From positions 1,198,382 to 1,262,381 of the forward strand of contig MU001670.1 in NCBI GenBank assembly GCA_010093515.1: a stretch of 64,000 nucleotides of DNA. The letters run 5' to 3'. The notes under the pieces are model-generated. The model worked only from the letters and a program-made list of their open reading frames with translations, was not told the DNA's origin and did no database searches. Shown one piece after another: positions 32,588 through 44,591 of the stretch. The stretch is from Lineolata rhizophorae (Eukaryota; Ascomycota; Dothideomycetes; Lineolatales; Lineolataceae). The position numbers and the translations under genes were made by a program. How positions within the stretch are numbered: the first letter of the stretch is position 1; the number at the start of each line of letters is the position of its first letter.

Positions 32588-35500
32588 TTTTTTTTTGTTG
32601 TCACCCAAAAAATTGACTGGCGGATGAACGGAAGGTGTACCCACTTTGGGAGGGGTTAGGGAAGAAAAGCCTGGCGTCCCCGGAGAACTCCAAAATGGGA
32701 AATAGAAAGAAATGGGTCTGAACATGCTACTGCTGCTACGAGTGGTGCAATAATCGGAGGCCGATAGGTTAAACAAGAGAAAGAGGTATCAGCGCCAACC
32801 CTAGTGTCCCGTCTTTCTCTCGCCCGGCAAAGCAGAATACGTTCGTGTCGCGAGCACATCCGTGTTGCGCCGTACCGGTGGATCGGCGCAGTCCAGTCGG
32901 ATGCCTGGCCGTCTCCGTAGGGCCGTAGCTAAGTGTCGTGAATGCAGCGGGAGGTAGGAAAAGAAATCCAGCCTCACCGAAGACGCGGCACCGTATTGGT
33001 ACCCTTCTTTTTTCTCCTTCTTTGCTTTTTGTCCGCGCGTTGTCCAACCGCGTCTGCATTGCATATACAGTAGCAGATAGCGCGACGGGATCAGTGTGCG
33101 GAAGAAATTTTTTTCTGCCTCTTACTGCCTGGACGGGCGTCCAGCTTACTTCGATCCAATCACGCCCCGGTGGCCGAAACAACAAAGACACATGCCCCTT
33201 CATTTGGCCTGATCTACGACCGACCTTACACACAATTCATCACCCCCCGCCCCCCCTCTCCCGGTATCGAAGCACGTACTCTAGCCGGAGCAAGGGAAGG
33301 CACGCCTGACAAACCGTCCGCTGGCGGCGGCGGCCGTCTCGCTGAATCCTTTCGTGCAACGTGATACATACACAATAGATATACCTCAATGTTGCACAAG
33401 ATAGAGACCGAGCTGTGTGGCTTGCACGAAGAAATGTTGAGCCCGAGCTGAGGGTGTGCGTTTATTGGCTTTGCGACCAATCTGGCAGCAATGAGAGAGC
33501 GGGGCACTATGGGGGGGTTTTGAGTTTGCTTCTAGAATGGCTTCGCCGCGCGCGGGGCGACGGCCAAGGGAGATTGGCGAAATGGGAAGAGGGGGGGGGA
33601 CGTGGTTGTACAAGTCGGCGGGGTGAGGGAATCTTGCCGCGCCGATCGCTGCGAGAGCGAACAGGCGAAGGCGGAGCATGAAATAGCTGTATGCGGGCAT
33701 GGTAGACACGGTAGGTACAGGTGGATATGGCGGGGCCCTAAGGCTGGCCGAGAAACAGAAAGGCCGGGATGCCGTTTTGGGTAGGCCTCGCTAGCGCTCC
33801 TTTATTTAGACCCCGCGATAGACCACAGCGTGCGATCCGGAGGATGAGTGAGACTGGGAGATCGTCATGGGACGACGGCAGGGAGTGAAGCGGGTGGGCA
33901 GGTAGGTCAGCGCGCTCCTCGATCGGGAATGCCAGCTGGTTCAAAATGGCGGCCAGGGAGCAAAACAGGGAGAAGGTATGAAGGTGAAAGGTGTGAAGGG
34001 ATCTCCTCGCGATGGGCCACGGCTGCGGCAGTGCTAGTAGTAGTTGCATTCCGCAAGCGACGGCCGACTGCTCCCGTACCAGGGCAGCCTCCCGGCCGTT
34101 TCACGGAGGCACGTACGTACGTGGTGTAGTAGTACACGGGAGCGAAGATCAAGGGTCCAAACGATGCGTCCGGCCGCTCCCGTTCTCGCGCGAGGCGCCC
34201 TCGCCCCGCTACGGCGGCGCGCGCGTGTCGACCGCGAGCCGACGCGAGCCCGCCGCAGCTGGAGCCGTGGCGCCCAAAATCAGGCCATGATGCGCGCCGC
34301 TGGAAGTAGTCTCGTTTTTGGGTAGCGTCTAGCTGCATGCCAACTTAACGGGGAGACGAGAGAGAGAGGGTCTGGAACTTTTGTCCTGTTCATTCCTTTT
34401 CCCTTGGCCCCCGTACTGCTGCATTGTTAGTGGGACTTTGCGTTGCGGCTCTCCGTACGGAGCGGCTAGCAGCGTCTTTCCTAGCAAGGGGGCAAGCGGG
34501 GCGGTTTGGTCGCTGGAGGGAGAGATGCGGTGAATGCGGCCGCGGCCACGGGCAAATCGACCTCTTGGTGGGCAAACGGACGGGCAGGCGCCGAGCGGAC
34601 GTCTGGCGAGGGGCGGGATCAGCTGACGGGCGCAGGCGGGCTCGGCGCGCTCGCGACAGGCGGTGGGCGCGGGCACGGCGGGGCCTCGGGCCCTCGCTTG
34701 CCCCGCCCGCGACCGGGGGCTCTGTCCAAGGCCCCATGGCCCGGCTCGTGCCATGACGACGGCGGATCGCCCGGACGCCACCGGGCGCTGCGGCTTCGGC
34801 GTTTGCAAATTCGAACGGGGCAGAGAAAGTTGGCCCAAACGAGGATGTACAAGTAGAGGTACCTGCCCGCCGCCAGCACGCTCTCTTGCTGCCGCCCGCT
34901 CGCCGCCTCCCGCCCGCTCCCCCGACATCGAGGATTTCCGAGCCACCACACCACCGCGCGCAGCCAACCAAGGCCGGCCGGCACACACCGCGCGGGCACC
35001 ACGCGCACGCCCGGGCGTGCCGCGCACCCTCCCAGCAGACAACCCGGCAACCGAGCCCTACCGCCCGGCTCGCCCGCCGCCCGCCGCCCGCCGCCCGCCG
35101 CCCGCTCCCGCCCCAGGCACTCGTCCGCCCCGGTCGCCAGCGGCGCCGTGACACGGCTGGCTTCCACCGCGCCCGCCCGCCAAACCCAGGGGCCCGCGCT
35201 ACCGGCGGCTGATCGTCTTGCCAGTCCGCATCAACCGTCGCCCGAGCCGCACGCGCCCGAGCTCTCGTTCCCTCTCGCCTTCCGCCTGCTGCAGCGCCTT
35301 TTAATCTGGCTGGCCCGCAGCACCTGCCTGCTGCTCCTGCATCCCTCCAACACGCTCAGCTCGGCAACCACGCACGCCCATCGGTCGCTGGCCGTCTTCA
35401 AGCCTCCCCCACCTGCAGCATTCTAATCTCTCTCTCCACGTCTGCCGTTTCGAAACATCCTGCAGCCAACCCGCACTCGCAGCTGCACGCCAACCCCTGC

Positions 35501-35769
35501 GCCGTGTCAACCCGCTTCCCCGACTCGTCCGCGCCTCCTCAACCGGCTGCCGTCTTCTTTCCTTTTCAACGGCTGGGCCCCGGCGTGCGGCGCCAGCAAA
35601 AGCAAGAGACCGGAAACGGCCAGCAAAGTCGCCAGCCCCGCGTTCCAACGCAACGGACCGTTCCGGACCCCGCCGTCTGGCCTCGTCTGTCTCACGCGCT
35701 CGTTGGAAGCGCGAGAGAGCTATCGCATAAGAAACCGAAGAGCCCGCCCGCCCTCCCCACAGCCCGGCT
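32588..35769. other. Long GC-rich intergenic / 5' region
   Basis: Between arp2 and a small + strand gene, mostly GC-rich with many overlapping spurious ORFs on both strands (longest 326 and 318 codons), Arg/Ala/Pro-rich and without motifs. A repeated CCCGCCG tract lies near 35075-35105 and a G10 run near 33590. It may contain a long leader for the gene at 35770. Confidence 0.5.
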
Positions 35770-36178
35770 ATGTCGCCGCATCGCAACACCACCACCGCCA
35801 CCACCACCACCAACACCACGCAACCCAACAGCCGCCCCGCCACCAGCTCCCCTCTATCTCCGAGAATGGAACACGTCGCCGTGACGCCTCTGCCAACGTC
35901 GCCCACGGCCCGCAGGCGAGCGCCCCCCGCCACGCACCGCCCGCACCCAACGGGTGCCGGCGGCGCTGCCGGGCGCAACGCGCCCGGCTCGCTGCAGCTC
36001 CCCTCGCTGCCGCGCTTCCACCCGGCCAACTTCCCCTCGCAGCAGTCATCGACGACGACGACGCCCGGCTCCACCGTCGGCAGCCCGCAGCCGCCGCTCT
36101 CGCCGCGCAGCCAGCAGCGCCAGTACTTCCTGTACCAGCGGGAACTTCTGAACGGCGCCGGAGCGGCGGGGTCGCGCA

Positions 36179-36217
<39 letters not shown>

Positions 36218-36471
36218 GCGGCGGCGGGGGGACCAGCAAGGCTCCTCCGTGCGCCAAGCCCGTCAGCCCGAAGTTGATACCGATGGGTAGCCCGGGGCCC
36301 GTGACGCCCCTCGAGCTCGAGAGCCAGGGCGGCTACCTCATCGCGGGCGCGAGTCCGGGAGGCCTCAGCGAGCAGGGCCAGAGCGAGCTCGTCGACAAGC
36401 TCATCCGCGAGGAGGCGCAGCGCAGCGGCGATCTGTCGCCGGGGCGCACGACTGCCGTCGGTGGTCGCTAA
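35770..36471 (+). CDS. Pro/Ser-rich small protein, conserved-looking, unknown function
   Basis: Single exon, 233 aa, ATG at 35770 (MSPHRNTTTA). It has a Thr/Asn-rich start, then PATSSPLSPRMEHVAVTPLP, LPSLPRFHPANFPSQQ, SPRSQQRQYFLYQRELL, a Gly/Val repeat coded by a GTCGGC microsatellite, and a C-terminal block KPVSPKLIPMGSPGPVTPLELE then GYLIAG and ELVDKLIREEAQR. The SP-rich motifs and the final helix look like the short disordered proteins found across Sordariomycetes; I recall no function. Several SP/TP sites could be targets of proline-directed kinases (inference). A longer overlapping frame at 35703-36290 is His/Arg-rich and is taken to be a shadow. Moderate confidence, based on ordered motifs rather than homology. 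Confidence 0.65.
36181..36216 (+). repeat. GTCGGC hexanucleotide microsatellite in coding DNA
   Basis: About six tandem copies of GTCGGC inside the 35770 gene, read as alternating Val-Gly before a run of Gly. Copy-number changes would keep frame. Confidence 0.9.
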
Positions 36472-36747
36472 GGAAAACACGCGTCTCTGCCCTGCACCAT
36501 CGCATCATTTCATGATCTGCTAGGAACTGCACCAGGAGAGCGGCGGAGATGGCGTTCTGGTTGTTCCGGCATGTTTTGCGGCCTGCGTGGGTGGGTCTTG
36601 CGAAAGTGCTGGTCACGACGGCAGGAACCATGGCTGGCTCGCTCCCACAGGTGCGGGAGATTCTGGCGCGCACACAACACACTAGCGGCGTTTTAAAGGC
36701 TCATCGAGCGTTGCATTTCATCGGCGTAAAAAAAAAAAAACAAATCA

Positions 36748-36772
36748 NNNNNNNNNNNNNNNNNNNNNNNNN
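36748..36772. other. Assembly gap (25 N)
   Basis: A run of N directly after an A13 homopolymer; true gap size unknown. ORFs read across it are meaningless. Confidence 0.98.
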
Positions 36773-37984
36773 TGGGCATTATGTCTTTCGATGCCACGGC
36801 ATTCGAGGTTCTGGGTTCCCGTCAGCGAGCGTCACGGCCTCGTTGCACGACATAGAGCGGTGTTGCGTGCGCGACACCTGGAAACGTCTACAACAGAAAG
36901 ACCATTCTGAAGAGTGTGTAAAAGAAGGGAGACGGAAATATTACGACTGCGTTACGCAAAACAGTCGACATTTGTGATCATTGGTCTTCCTGAGACATTT
37001 TGACGATGTTGCATGGGAATTCAGACAGAGAAAGCAAGCGAGACCCCTTTTTGTTTGTTTCCTCCCCCCGGTTTTGTTTATTTCGCGATTATTTTGTCCA
37101 TTCATGTCTCCTAGCAAAGCACATCTCTCGCTTCTGCATCCAGCGTCCACGATTCCAAGTGCTGGCCGTGGTATAAGAGGACATCGTCTGTTTGTTTCTT
37201 TATCTTGCCTTTTCTTTTTTACTTGGGAGCGACAGTTCTCAGTGGGACGGATGTATCACTCATTGGCGTTTCCTTGCGTGTTTCATACCATTACTTCTAT
37301 TGCATTGACTGGGCTTTCCATCACGGAACTCGGTGCGTACATACAAAGCCAGCTAGCTCTAGCGCTCCGCCGTGATGGCGTCGAGCTTCACCCAAGCAGT
37401 TTCTTATTATCTGGACGTTTTGTTCGTCCCTCGCGTCCTTGCCGCTGTACGATCGTACAGTTATGCCATTACCCAGGCTCGTAGTGCTTATTCCAGCTAC
37501 CTCAACTATGTAGGATTAACACGAGACGAGACGAGACTCTACGTTTAGCGGCAGGCTCGGCACCGCACTTCCCACTTTCCATTAATAACATGGCAACGGT
37601 GGGAATGATATCATTGTTTTGACTCATGCTTCCGAGGAATCAATCGACACGAGAAGGACTTGCTTGACTCCTAAAAGGTCCCGTGCCACTTCGGGTCAGA
37701 TACGAAGCACACACCCACACCGTCATAGCACATCTATTCGAACTAGCTTTCTAACATTGCAAGTTAGCGACCCGAGCATACGAACAATATTCTTTTCGTG
37801 GAGGGGGTACTTGAGCGAATAAGAGAAACGTGGAGTCAAGTCCGAACCCCGCTCAGCATTTCTTCCACCCACCCGTTCGAATGCACCCGGCGGGTGGAGC
37901 GCGACAAGAATGCCGCCAAGAAAGAAGAAAGGGCTCTGAAACATGCCTTTTGCTCCATCGATCTCTCACCTTCGGTGCTTACCG

Positions 37985-38036
37985 TACCTACCTGCCTATC
38001 TACCTACCTACCTACTACCTTTGGTACCTACCACGC
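37985..38036. repeat. TACCTA/CCTA-rich imperfect repeat
   Basis: Successive TACC(T/A) units with interruptions. Reverse-complement copies (TACCTAGGTAGG) lie at 38097-38108, with similar patches near 38810-38852, 42055-42120 and 62455-62470. Confidence 0.75.
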
Positions 38037-38366
38037 CTACATATCAACGCTCCCGGATCCCGCCAGCCGGTCAAATGAGGTACGTACTTAGATGAGTACC
38101 TAGGTAGGCAAGTACACAGGCACCATTATACCAGCACTGGAAGAAGCCGGAAAGGATCAAAGCCGCCAAGCTCGGCCGACTCTTCTCTCGATCTACCTCA
38201 ATCCCTCCTGCGTCCCAAAAGCCCTTGAACCCGACAAGGCGTTCGCGCTTTCCTTGCTTTCCGTCCGCCGGCCCACCCACCACTCGCTCACCTAGATCAT
38301 CCCACCACACCACACGCGCCGAACAGCGCGCCGAACCGCTCTTAGGACAACCCGTGGCAGCATCGA

Positions 38367-38386
38367 GGGGGGGGGGTGGGGGGGGG
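38367..38386 (+). repeat. G-run pair (G10-T-G9)
   Basis: Two long guanine runs separated by one T on the + strand; could form a G-quadruplex. Sequencing length errors are also likely in such runs. Confidence 0.85.
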
Positions 38387-38610
38387 TTAATTTTCTTGCC
38401 GGGCGACGATCACTCCGCCAGAGTCGGCACCGGCGCCCGACCACACCATCCCCGCCGGAGGGACGAACGGACCCTGAAGGCGACTTTGTGCGGCGGGGAA
38501 GATGTACATACACACACACGTGGTTGGGTGCTTCCGGGGCGGGCACTTTACATACGGTACGTTAGTGTGGAGGCTATGCGTCGATCGGTGGCTTGGTGAA
38601 ACTCGTTCTT

Positions 38611-38634
38611 GGTGGTGGTGGTGGTGGTGGTGGG
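38611..38634 (+). repeat. GGT trinucleotide repeat
   Basis: About eight GGT units in non-coding DNA, 225 bases after the G-run pair; same guanine-rich strand. Confidence 0.85.
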
Positions 38635-41600
38635 TGAGCGGGGTTTTGCTGGCTGGCACGCCAGCTGGAATTCTGGCTAGCACGGGCGGGCTGGCTGGGG
38701 TATGCACGGCTACTTCGCGAGGAAGGCGATGTGCGCGGTTTATCTCCTAGACGAGTAATTCGTTCGCACGACGATTGCCGGCTTCGCAACGGGTATTGAT
38801 GGTTGGCTGCCTACCTACATAGTAGATACTAGGGACACAGGTAGGTAGGTGCTCGAGCACCTGACGGAAATTCTCCGACTCTTGATCTCCCTTTTAGTTA
38901 GGTTTCCACTCTAGAGTAGAGTCCCGCATGTCTTCGGCCCAGTCCGCCACCTCTCCTTCACTCCGGTTCCCTGCGTCGCATCGTGTCTTCCTGTCTAGCC
39001 TCCCGTCTAGTGCCGTAGCGGTCGTTGAGCGGGCGGACAGTCGGGTCGAGCAAGCCAGCCGGCCAACCGGGCCAGCTTATCCTGCAGGGTCTAGACAGCA
39101 AGACTATGAGACGCACAGTGACGCCGGTGGGGCTAGGGCCAAGGACAGAAGGGAGGAGTGAGCGACCGAGGAGAGGAATCCTGCTTGTTAGTGGCCCGCA
39201 GTCGGGAATCGCCTGTCGGGATTCCAGCTGAGTGGAACAGCAAGTTCCAGCTGGCAAGGGAAAAGGCTGCTGGAGCCTGAGTGGCGGTAATACCTTGGTA
39301 GGTGGTTGGGCCACTTTTAGGTTTGTAATGGGGATATGCTGTACGGAAGGAGGCAATTTATTTGAGTGTCGTCTTGTTATTACTAACACAACACAGCAAG
39401 TGCGCCCTAGGCATTGCCTCTTGCAAGCCTTGTCGGCTTTTGCCTCTCGGAGGACCTCCACAAGATTGTCGTCTAACCGATCTAACGTTTTAACGACCTC
39501 GTAAAAAGGAGAGCGAAGCGGAGGAGAGCCCTCCAGTCGGTCGCCCGAGCCCCTTTCCAGCGGTTGCGGAGACCCGCAATTATCGACTTACTCAGTTAGC
39601 CTCCGCCGCTGCCCGCCCGGCCGGCTCGGCGGGAAGTCGGTACTCGGTACATCTTATCTGGACGGGCCATCTTGGGAAGCGCCTTTTCCCACCTGCCACG
39701 GATCTATCTCTCGCACGCTAAGGCGAGTCTAGCCGCCTACGTAGTAGAGTACCAAACGTTCCTCGCCGCGCCACGGAAAGGTAAAACCTTAGCAGCTGCG
39801 CATTCTCCACCAATCCTCTCGTGGGCGGTCGACAGTAAGTGGTAGGTATCCAACACGATCGGTTCGCCCCAGTGTGTGCCGCATATTTAGCGTGGAGACG
39901 GCGAACGGCACCGGACATATGTGGCAGTACCCCACACGATGACGATGGTCGTACAGCCTACAGCTATGCACCTTTTACAACTCTCAAACAACAAGCAGAC
40001 CCGCAAGGCATCTGAATCCTCGTCCGCCCCGCCATAAGGAAGCAATATGTGAGATAACGCACCAGGTTGTCTCTCCCTGTAGCGGGGTGGTTGCACAGCA
40101 TGGTAGCTCTCCGGGTCCCGTCCGACGTTCAACCTAGTAGTCGACACTCTCGAATGGCCCCAACTTATTGGGCGAGAGGTGTGGGAGGGGCGGAAGGGCC
40201 CCTCGCGTTGTTAACGGGGCCTTCTGATTCGCACAGGGGAAGACGTGGATCCGGACTACCTAGGGCTAATGCCGTTCGGGTACGCCACATCCCGCTTCCC
40301 GAGCGCGAGAAGTTCAAGTTTGTGGGCCGGAGATGGGAGCCACTCGATGGCTTGGTAGTATGCCGTAGCGAATCAATTCAGCCAGACCCGCTCACTCCTC
40401 GGAGCCTTGGGAACGGAGGAAGGGGAAAGGAGGGCCTCGGGCGTGGTGGGCGGTTTGGATCCTCGTGCTGCATCACCTCGCAAGGCGTCTCCGGCGGTTG
40501 TTATTTTCCAATATGGCATTGAGCAGTTCGGTCAGCTACTGAGCTGTCCACCGTTCACACGCCCTGGCCCCTCCAATACCCCGCCACGTGCACAGACACA
40601 CACGGAGAGTCTAGTGCTGCTTCCCAACATCCGTTACAGCCGAGCTGGCGCTGCTCAGATCATGACGGTGCTCCATTTCCTTGTTGGTGGAGGGGTTCCT
40701 CGGGACCCTCATTCCCATCGCCGTCGAATCACAGACCGTAGCGGCCGAGGCGGGGTTAGGACCGAAGTGTGCTGTGTGCCTTCAGTGGTCGACCTCTCCG
40801 TCATGGCACGGCCTTCCGCGCTTGAGCGAAGACTCAACTTGGCCTGAAACGACCTAGAAGATCGGGGGCCCGCGAAAAATTAGCCTGTCACAAAAGGGGC
40901 GCCGCAACTTGCCCCACGTGATGCCTTTGTCGGCTCGTCTTTTTTGCGCCGGCTCGTCTCCGCCACGGCGGGATACTAGATCGGCCATGGATATTTTCTC
41001 CCGCCGATGCGAAGCCCGCGCGCGTGCAACACGCCGCGGTCTCGTTTCAGAAAAGCCACCGAATCCGCTGCGACTCGCGCGTCGGTCGCTTCGGCGGCCG
41101 ACGGGACAGCCCAAAAGCCCGTTGGTTCGCTTCTTCTCAGGCCCCAAAGGCCGGGCCCGTCGATCATCGATTCTCGCAAGGAAAAACGTGAGGTCCACGA
41201 GGGCAGTGCAACCCGCGACGCTTCCGACTTCCGTTCTTTCAATTGGCGAAGAGGGGACGCCTATCCCTTACCCCTGGGACGGTTGGACGCTGCGGTAACG
41301 GGCGCGAAGGACCGCTGATCCCGCATCGTCCCGTTCGCGGGAGCGCCACAAACGGTGGCGGGCTGGGGCCGAATGGTGAAAACTACTGGGTCCTCGACGG
41401 CAGGAGCAGTGGGGAAAGGGCGAGGCTGGCTCGTTTGGCGTCATACTCGGCCCATTTCACCATCATCATCAGCATCATATGTTTAGGGTCCTCGGCCGGG
41501 GGATCGATCGTTCTCGGTTCATGCGCCGCACTCCTCTTCCCAAGACGCACGGCGCGCACGAGGGATCGGGAGGAAGGCAGCTTGTCTTTCAATCATGCAC

Positions 41601-43129
41601 TTCACGGTAGAGTCTTGGCCTCGTTCGTGCGCGACTGCAGGATATGCGGCACTCTGCAACTAGAACGGAGGCTGTGAGGGCCTCGCCATTGGCGATGAAG
41701 TCACTCCGCCGCAGCGGTCCTGCAAATGATGGTGACGGCCGGGTCCAATTGGGCCGAGGCCCTGAACAAGAGGCCCGTGATACGGGCACCCGTTGCCTGG
41801 GCTGGTGTGGCAGCGGTCTCACAGCCAATGGCTCCCGCGAAGCTTGAACGAGGGGTGCCCCTGGAGCAATTGGTCAGTGAGATCGCACGATATTTCCTCT
41901 CGTCCCATAACGACCTGACGGTCAAGTCAAAGTCTATGGAGGTGCCAATCTCCCTCCGCCGAGCCCTTGGCTGCGCAACCGGAACTATCAGCGCGCATGG
42001 GGGCCAGATAAAGCAGAGCACAGATACTGTGCCATTTTCAGTCAGGCCTGGCACGTATACCTAGGTATGCGCATTATCACGAGCTGCGCCGCGCCGCGCG
42101 CTAGGTAGATAAGTATACCTACAAGCACGACGAGCCTGGGCCTTCCTCCCTGGCAGTCCCGGGTGCGTCGTGCCTATCGCACCCGATAGCCGCGTACGTG
42201 AGAAATGAGGTTGGGCGCACTACGTCAGTGGCGTTGGCGGGGCCGGGCTTGGCGCCCGCCGCCTGCAGGGCGGTCCGAGGGGTCCAATCCGAGCAGCGCA
42301 GCGGGCGCGACGGGAATCCTAGCCGAGGAGGGAAAGTCCGACCGAAGACTCGGTCACGGGACGTCTCCTTCTTTTTGCCTCCTTTCCTGTTACCGCCGCT
42401 CGCCCTTTGAATCCTCCAACTAGCCCAGCTATACCGCATAGCCGCTGGGCGGACTTTCTAGCCGGCGACCGTCCGCCAATGGATCCGGCAATCGGTGATG
42501 ACATTGACGTTCCGACGTCGGACGGGCCCCGCCCCCTGCTTTCAACGTCAGGCTGGCAGCGCTGGCCCAATGCATGGACTCGGTCTAGTACTTTCTAGAC
42601 TTCGTCTTCGGTGCAAGTGCCAAGCCCCACTCTTGACCTGCGGTGTGTACCCTTCAGTCTCGGAACGTGCAGAGGTCGGAGCCGCCAACCATGGCTGGCC
42701 CGCGGCATGCAGCGTCGGCGACAGGGCTTGAATCGAGGTGGTCCCGTGGACTCAATGATGGCTATGGACATCAACCCGTCGGTCCAAGGGTCGAATGGCT
42801 GCATTCAGGGTGCGAGTGCTAATGCTAAGCTACTGCAGGAGTCGGACTTAGCAACGCCGGTAGCCAGACCACCGGTATCCCACTTTATTCTCAGACGACC
42901 CTTGGTTTGGGTGAAAAGTATTACAATTTGTTTTGGACTTTAAGGTTATGTGTGCATTCTTTATTGAGTATCAGCGCAGTGACGTAGCTCTCTGCATCCG
43001 CTTGAATCGCAGGTCGGTACAATTCCTTACGTACGACCCAACGGGTTTAAGTCTGAGCGAAGTCAAATAGAAGATAATTCATCCGGAAGAAGAATTAACT
43101 CTTCAAAGTTGACGATTGATTTGCGAAGA

Positions 43130-43387
43130 ATGCCATGTTGTTTGTATATAGTTCTATGGTTTGGCTCCAGTGCTGCCAGTAATTCCGGCTACACTCCAGA
43201 GCTTCTATTGCTCTTACATGGAAGTTGGATCTTTCGTCTCAAAGATGGCGATGAACTAAGGACCTTAGAACCCACTTTGATGATGTGCACTTGCGAATAT
43301 ATCTCAGTCACTAGCAGGAAAACATCTCGATTGTCGAATGGTCACCAAGAGTGTCGCATGCTTCTGCTAGACAGGAATACGTGGTAG
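43130..43387 (+). CDS. Small ORF with hydrophobic N-terminus (doubtful gene)
   Basis: 85 codons starting MPCCLYIVLWFGSSAAS, which resembles a short signal peptide, followed by a chain with three further cysteines (MMCTCEY and QECRM). It sits in AT-rich, gene-poor DNA, a typical place for lineage-specific small secreted proteins. No homologue is recognised, no intron is evident, and an ORF of this size is common by chance. Kept only as a candidate. Confidence 0.2.
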   Translation: MPCCLYIVLWFGSSAASNSGYTPELLLLLHGSWIFRLKDGDELRTLEPTLMMCTCEYISVTSRKTSRLSNGHQECRMLLLDRNTW

Positions 43388-44098
43388 CAAATTCAAGTCA
43401 CTTGTCGAATTCCATAAGTGCCCGTCGTTTCTCTGCACGCTTAATGGTCATTCAGCTCTCGCCCGGTCTTTTGTGCTGAAAACAGCGTCTAACAAGATTG
43501 CAAACAATAAAAGGCCGCGACTATCACTTGGCCCGTATAGGTCGATCGGGTCAAAGCTACCTCATGCTAAACAGGGCAAAGCTTCTCTAGATTAAACTCA
43601 GCAGGTAACAAGCCCAACCCACTTTCAAGGCAAAGACTTAAATGATGTGGCCCGAAACGGCTTGTTCATTCTTGAAGGATGTTGCTCAGAAATCTAACCG
43701 CCTACTTGCACCCTGACATGTTGTCAAGCGTAATGTGGACCTCACTAGGGTCAAAAGAACCATCAAGCACATTTCGGTGTAGCTGCGTTGTGTAATTAGC
43801 GCTGAAGGGCTCCCAAGTGCTGATTTAACAATATCTCGGACCGCCTTGAAGTCTCATTTTCAGAGATACATCCCTGATAGTATCGCTGAGCCCTTTCTAT
43901 CTACTGCTATGTTAAAGGTGTGGGAGAAAGCCGTCGAAAGCTTTGCGGCGACGTTTAGAGAAAAAGTGGGAATCCTGAACGGCCCCTGCCTCAGCTCCAA
44001 CGTGAGGTGACATAGTTACAGAAATGACTATGAAGCACATAGCGCAGTCTCTGCGTCGCTGAAGTCTCCTTTATATAGAGGTCATTTCTACGACACTC

Positions 44099-44140
44099 GA
44101 TGCGCGATGCGCGATGCGCGATACGACGATGCGACGATGC
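44099..44140. repeat. Short tandem repeat, GATGCGC then GACGATGC units
   Basis: Three copies of GATGCGC are followed by two copies of the related GACGATGC. Non-coding, about 450 bases upstream of the second APH-like gene. Confidence 0.8.
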
Positions 44141-44591
44141 ATAGAGCTCTAAAGCGTCACCCTACCTGCCGAAATTAGAGCGAACGAGTGATACTAGTGG
44201 AGAGAAGGGGCGCTCTACATAGACGTACGTAGAGACAGGTTCACGGCCGCATAGACACCATAGGGCCAAAAAACATACAGGAATGGTCTCACATTGTTCA
44301 AGGACATTTTTCGGAGCGTCGAGAGCAAGAGTAGAATTGTTAATGGTAGAGATAGAAATAGAGAAGACAAAAGATGGTGGCTCGCGTATGATTCCCACTT
44401 TTTTTGTCACCCGCATGCCGCGTAAGGGGCGTGACTAGGTTTTCCGCAGCTAGCGGAAGAATGATATCCCGTGCTTAGTCACAAATCATGTCTTAACATT
44501 CCGGCGATTCCATAGGATATCAACATCTTACCAGGAAACGTCAACCTCGAGTCGAATCATCCTCTTCAGTCCTTTCGTGGATTGTTTCTTC

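Larger units (their letters stand above)
36472..44591. other. Gene-poor 8 kb region
   Basis: I could not support any conserved gene here. From 36.5 to 42.9 kb composition is mixed to GC-rich with promoter-like simple sequences: TACCTA repeats, G-runs and a GGT repeat. From 42.9 kb it becomes AT-rich, with two short unexplained ORFs (43130-43387 and 43783-44010) and a small tandem repeat at 44099. It may include long untranslated or regulatory DNA, or decayed repeats. Confidence 0.55.

Noticed and set aside
35301-36257. 318-codon minus ORF antisense to the 35770 gene
   Set aside because: Pro/Thr and Arg/Gly-rich reading of the GC repeats; no motif. The + strand frame has ordered SP-rich motifs.
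35703-36290. Overlapping His-rich + ORF
   Set aside because: Alternative frame of the same region; His runs derive from CCACCA repeats and the frame ends in Arg runs from the microsatellite.
36549-36977. 142-codon + ORF crossing the N gap
   Set aside because: Reads through 25 unknown bases; frame continuity is arbitrary.
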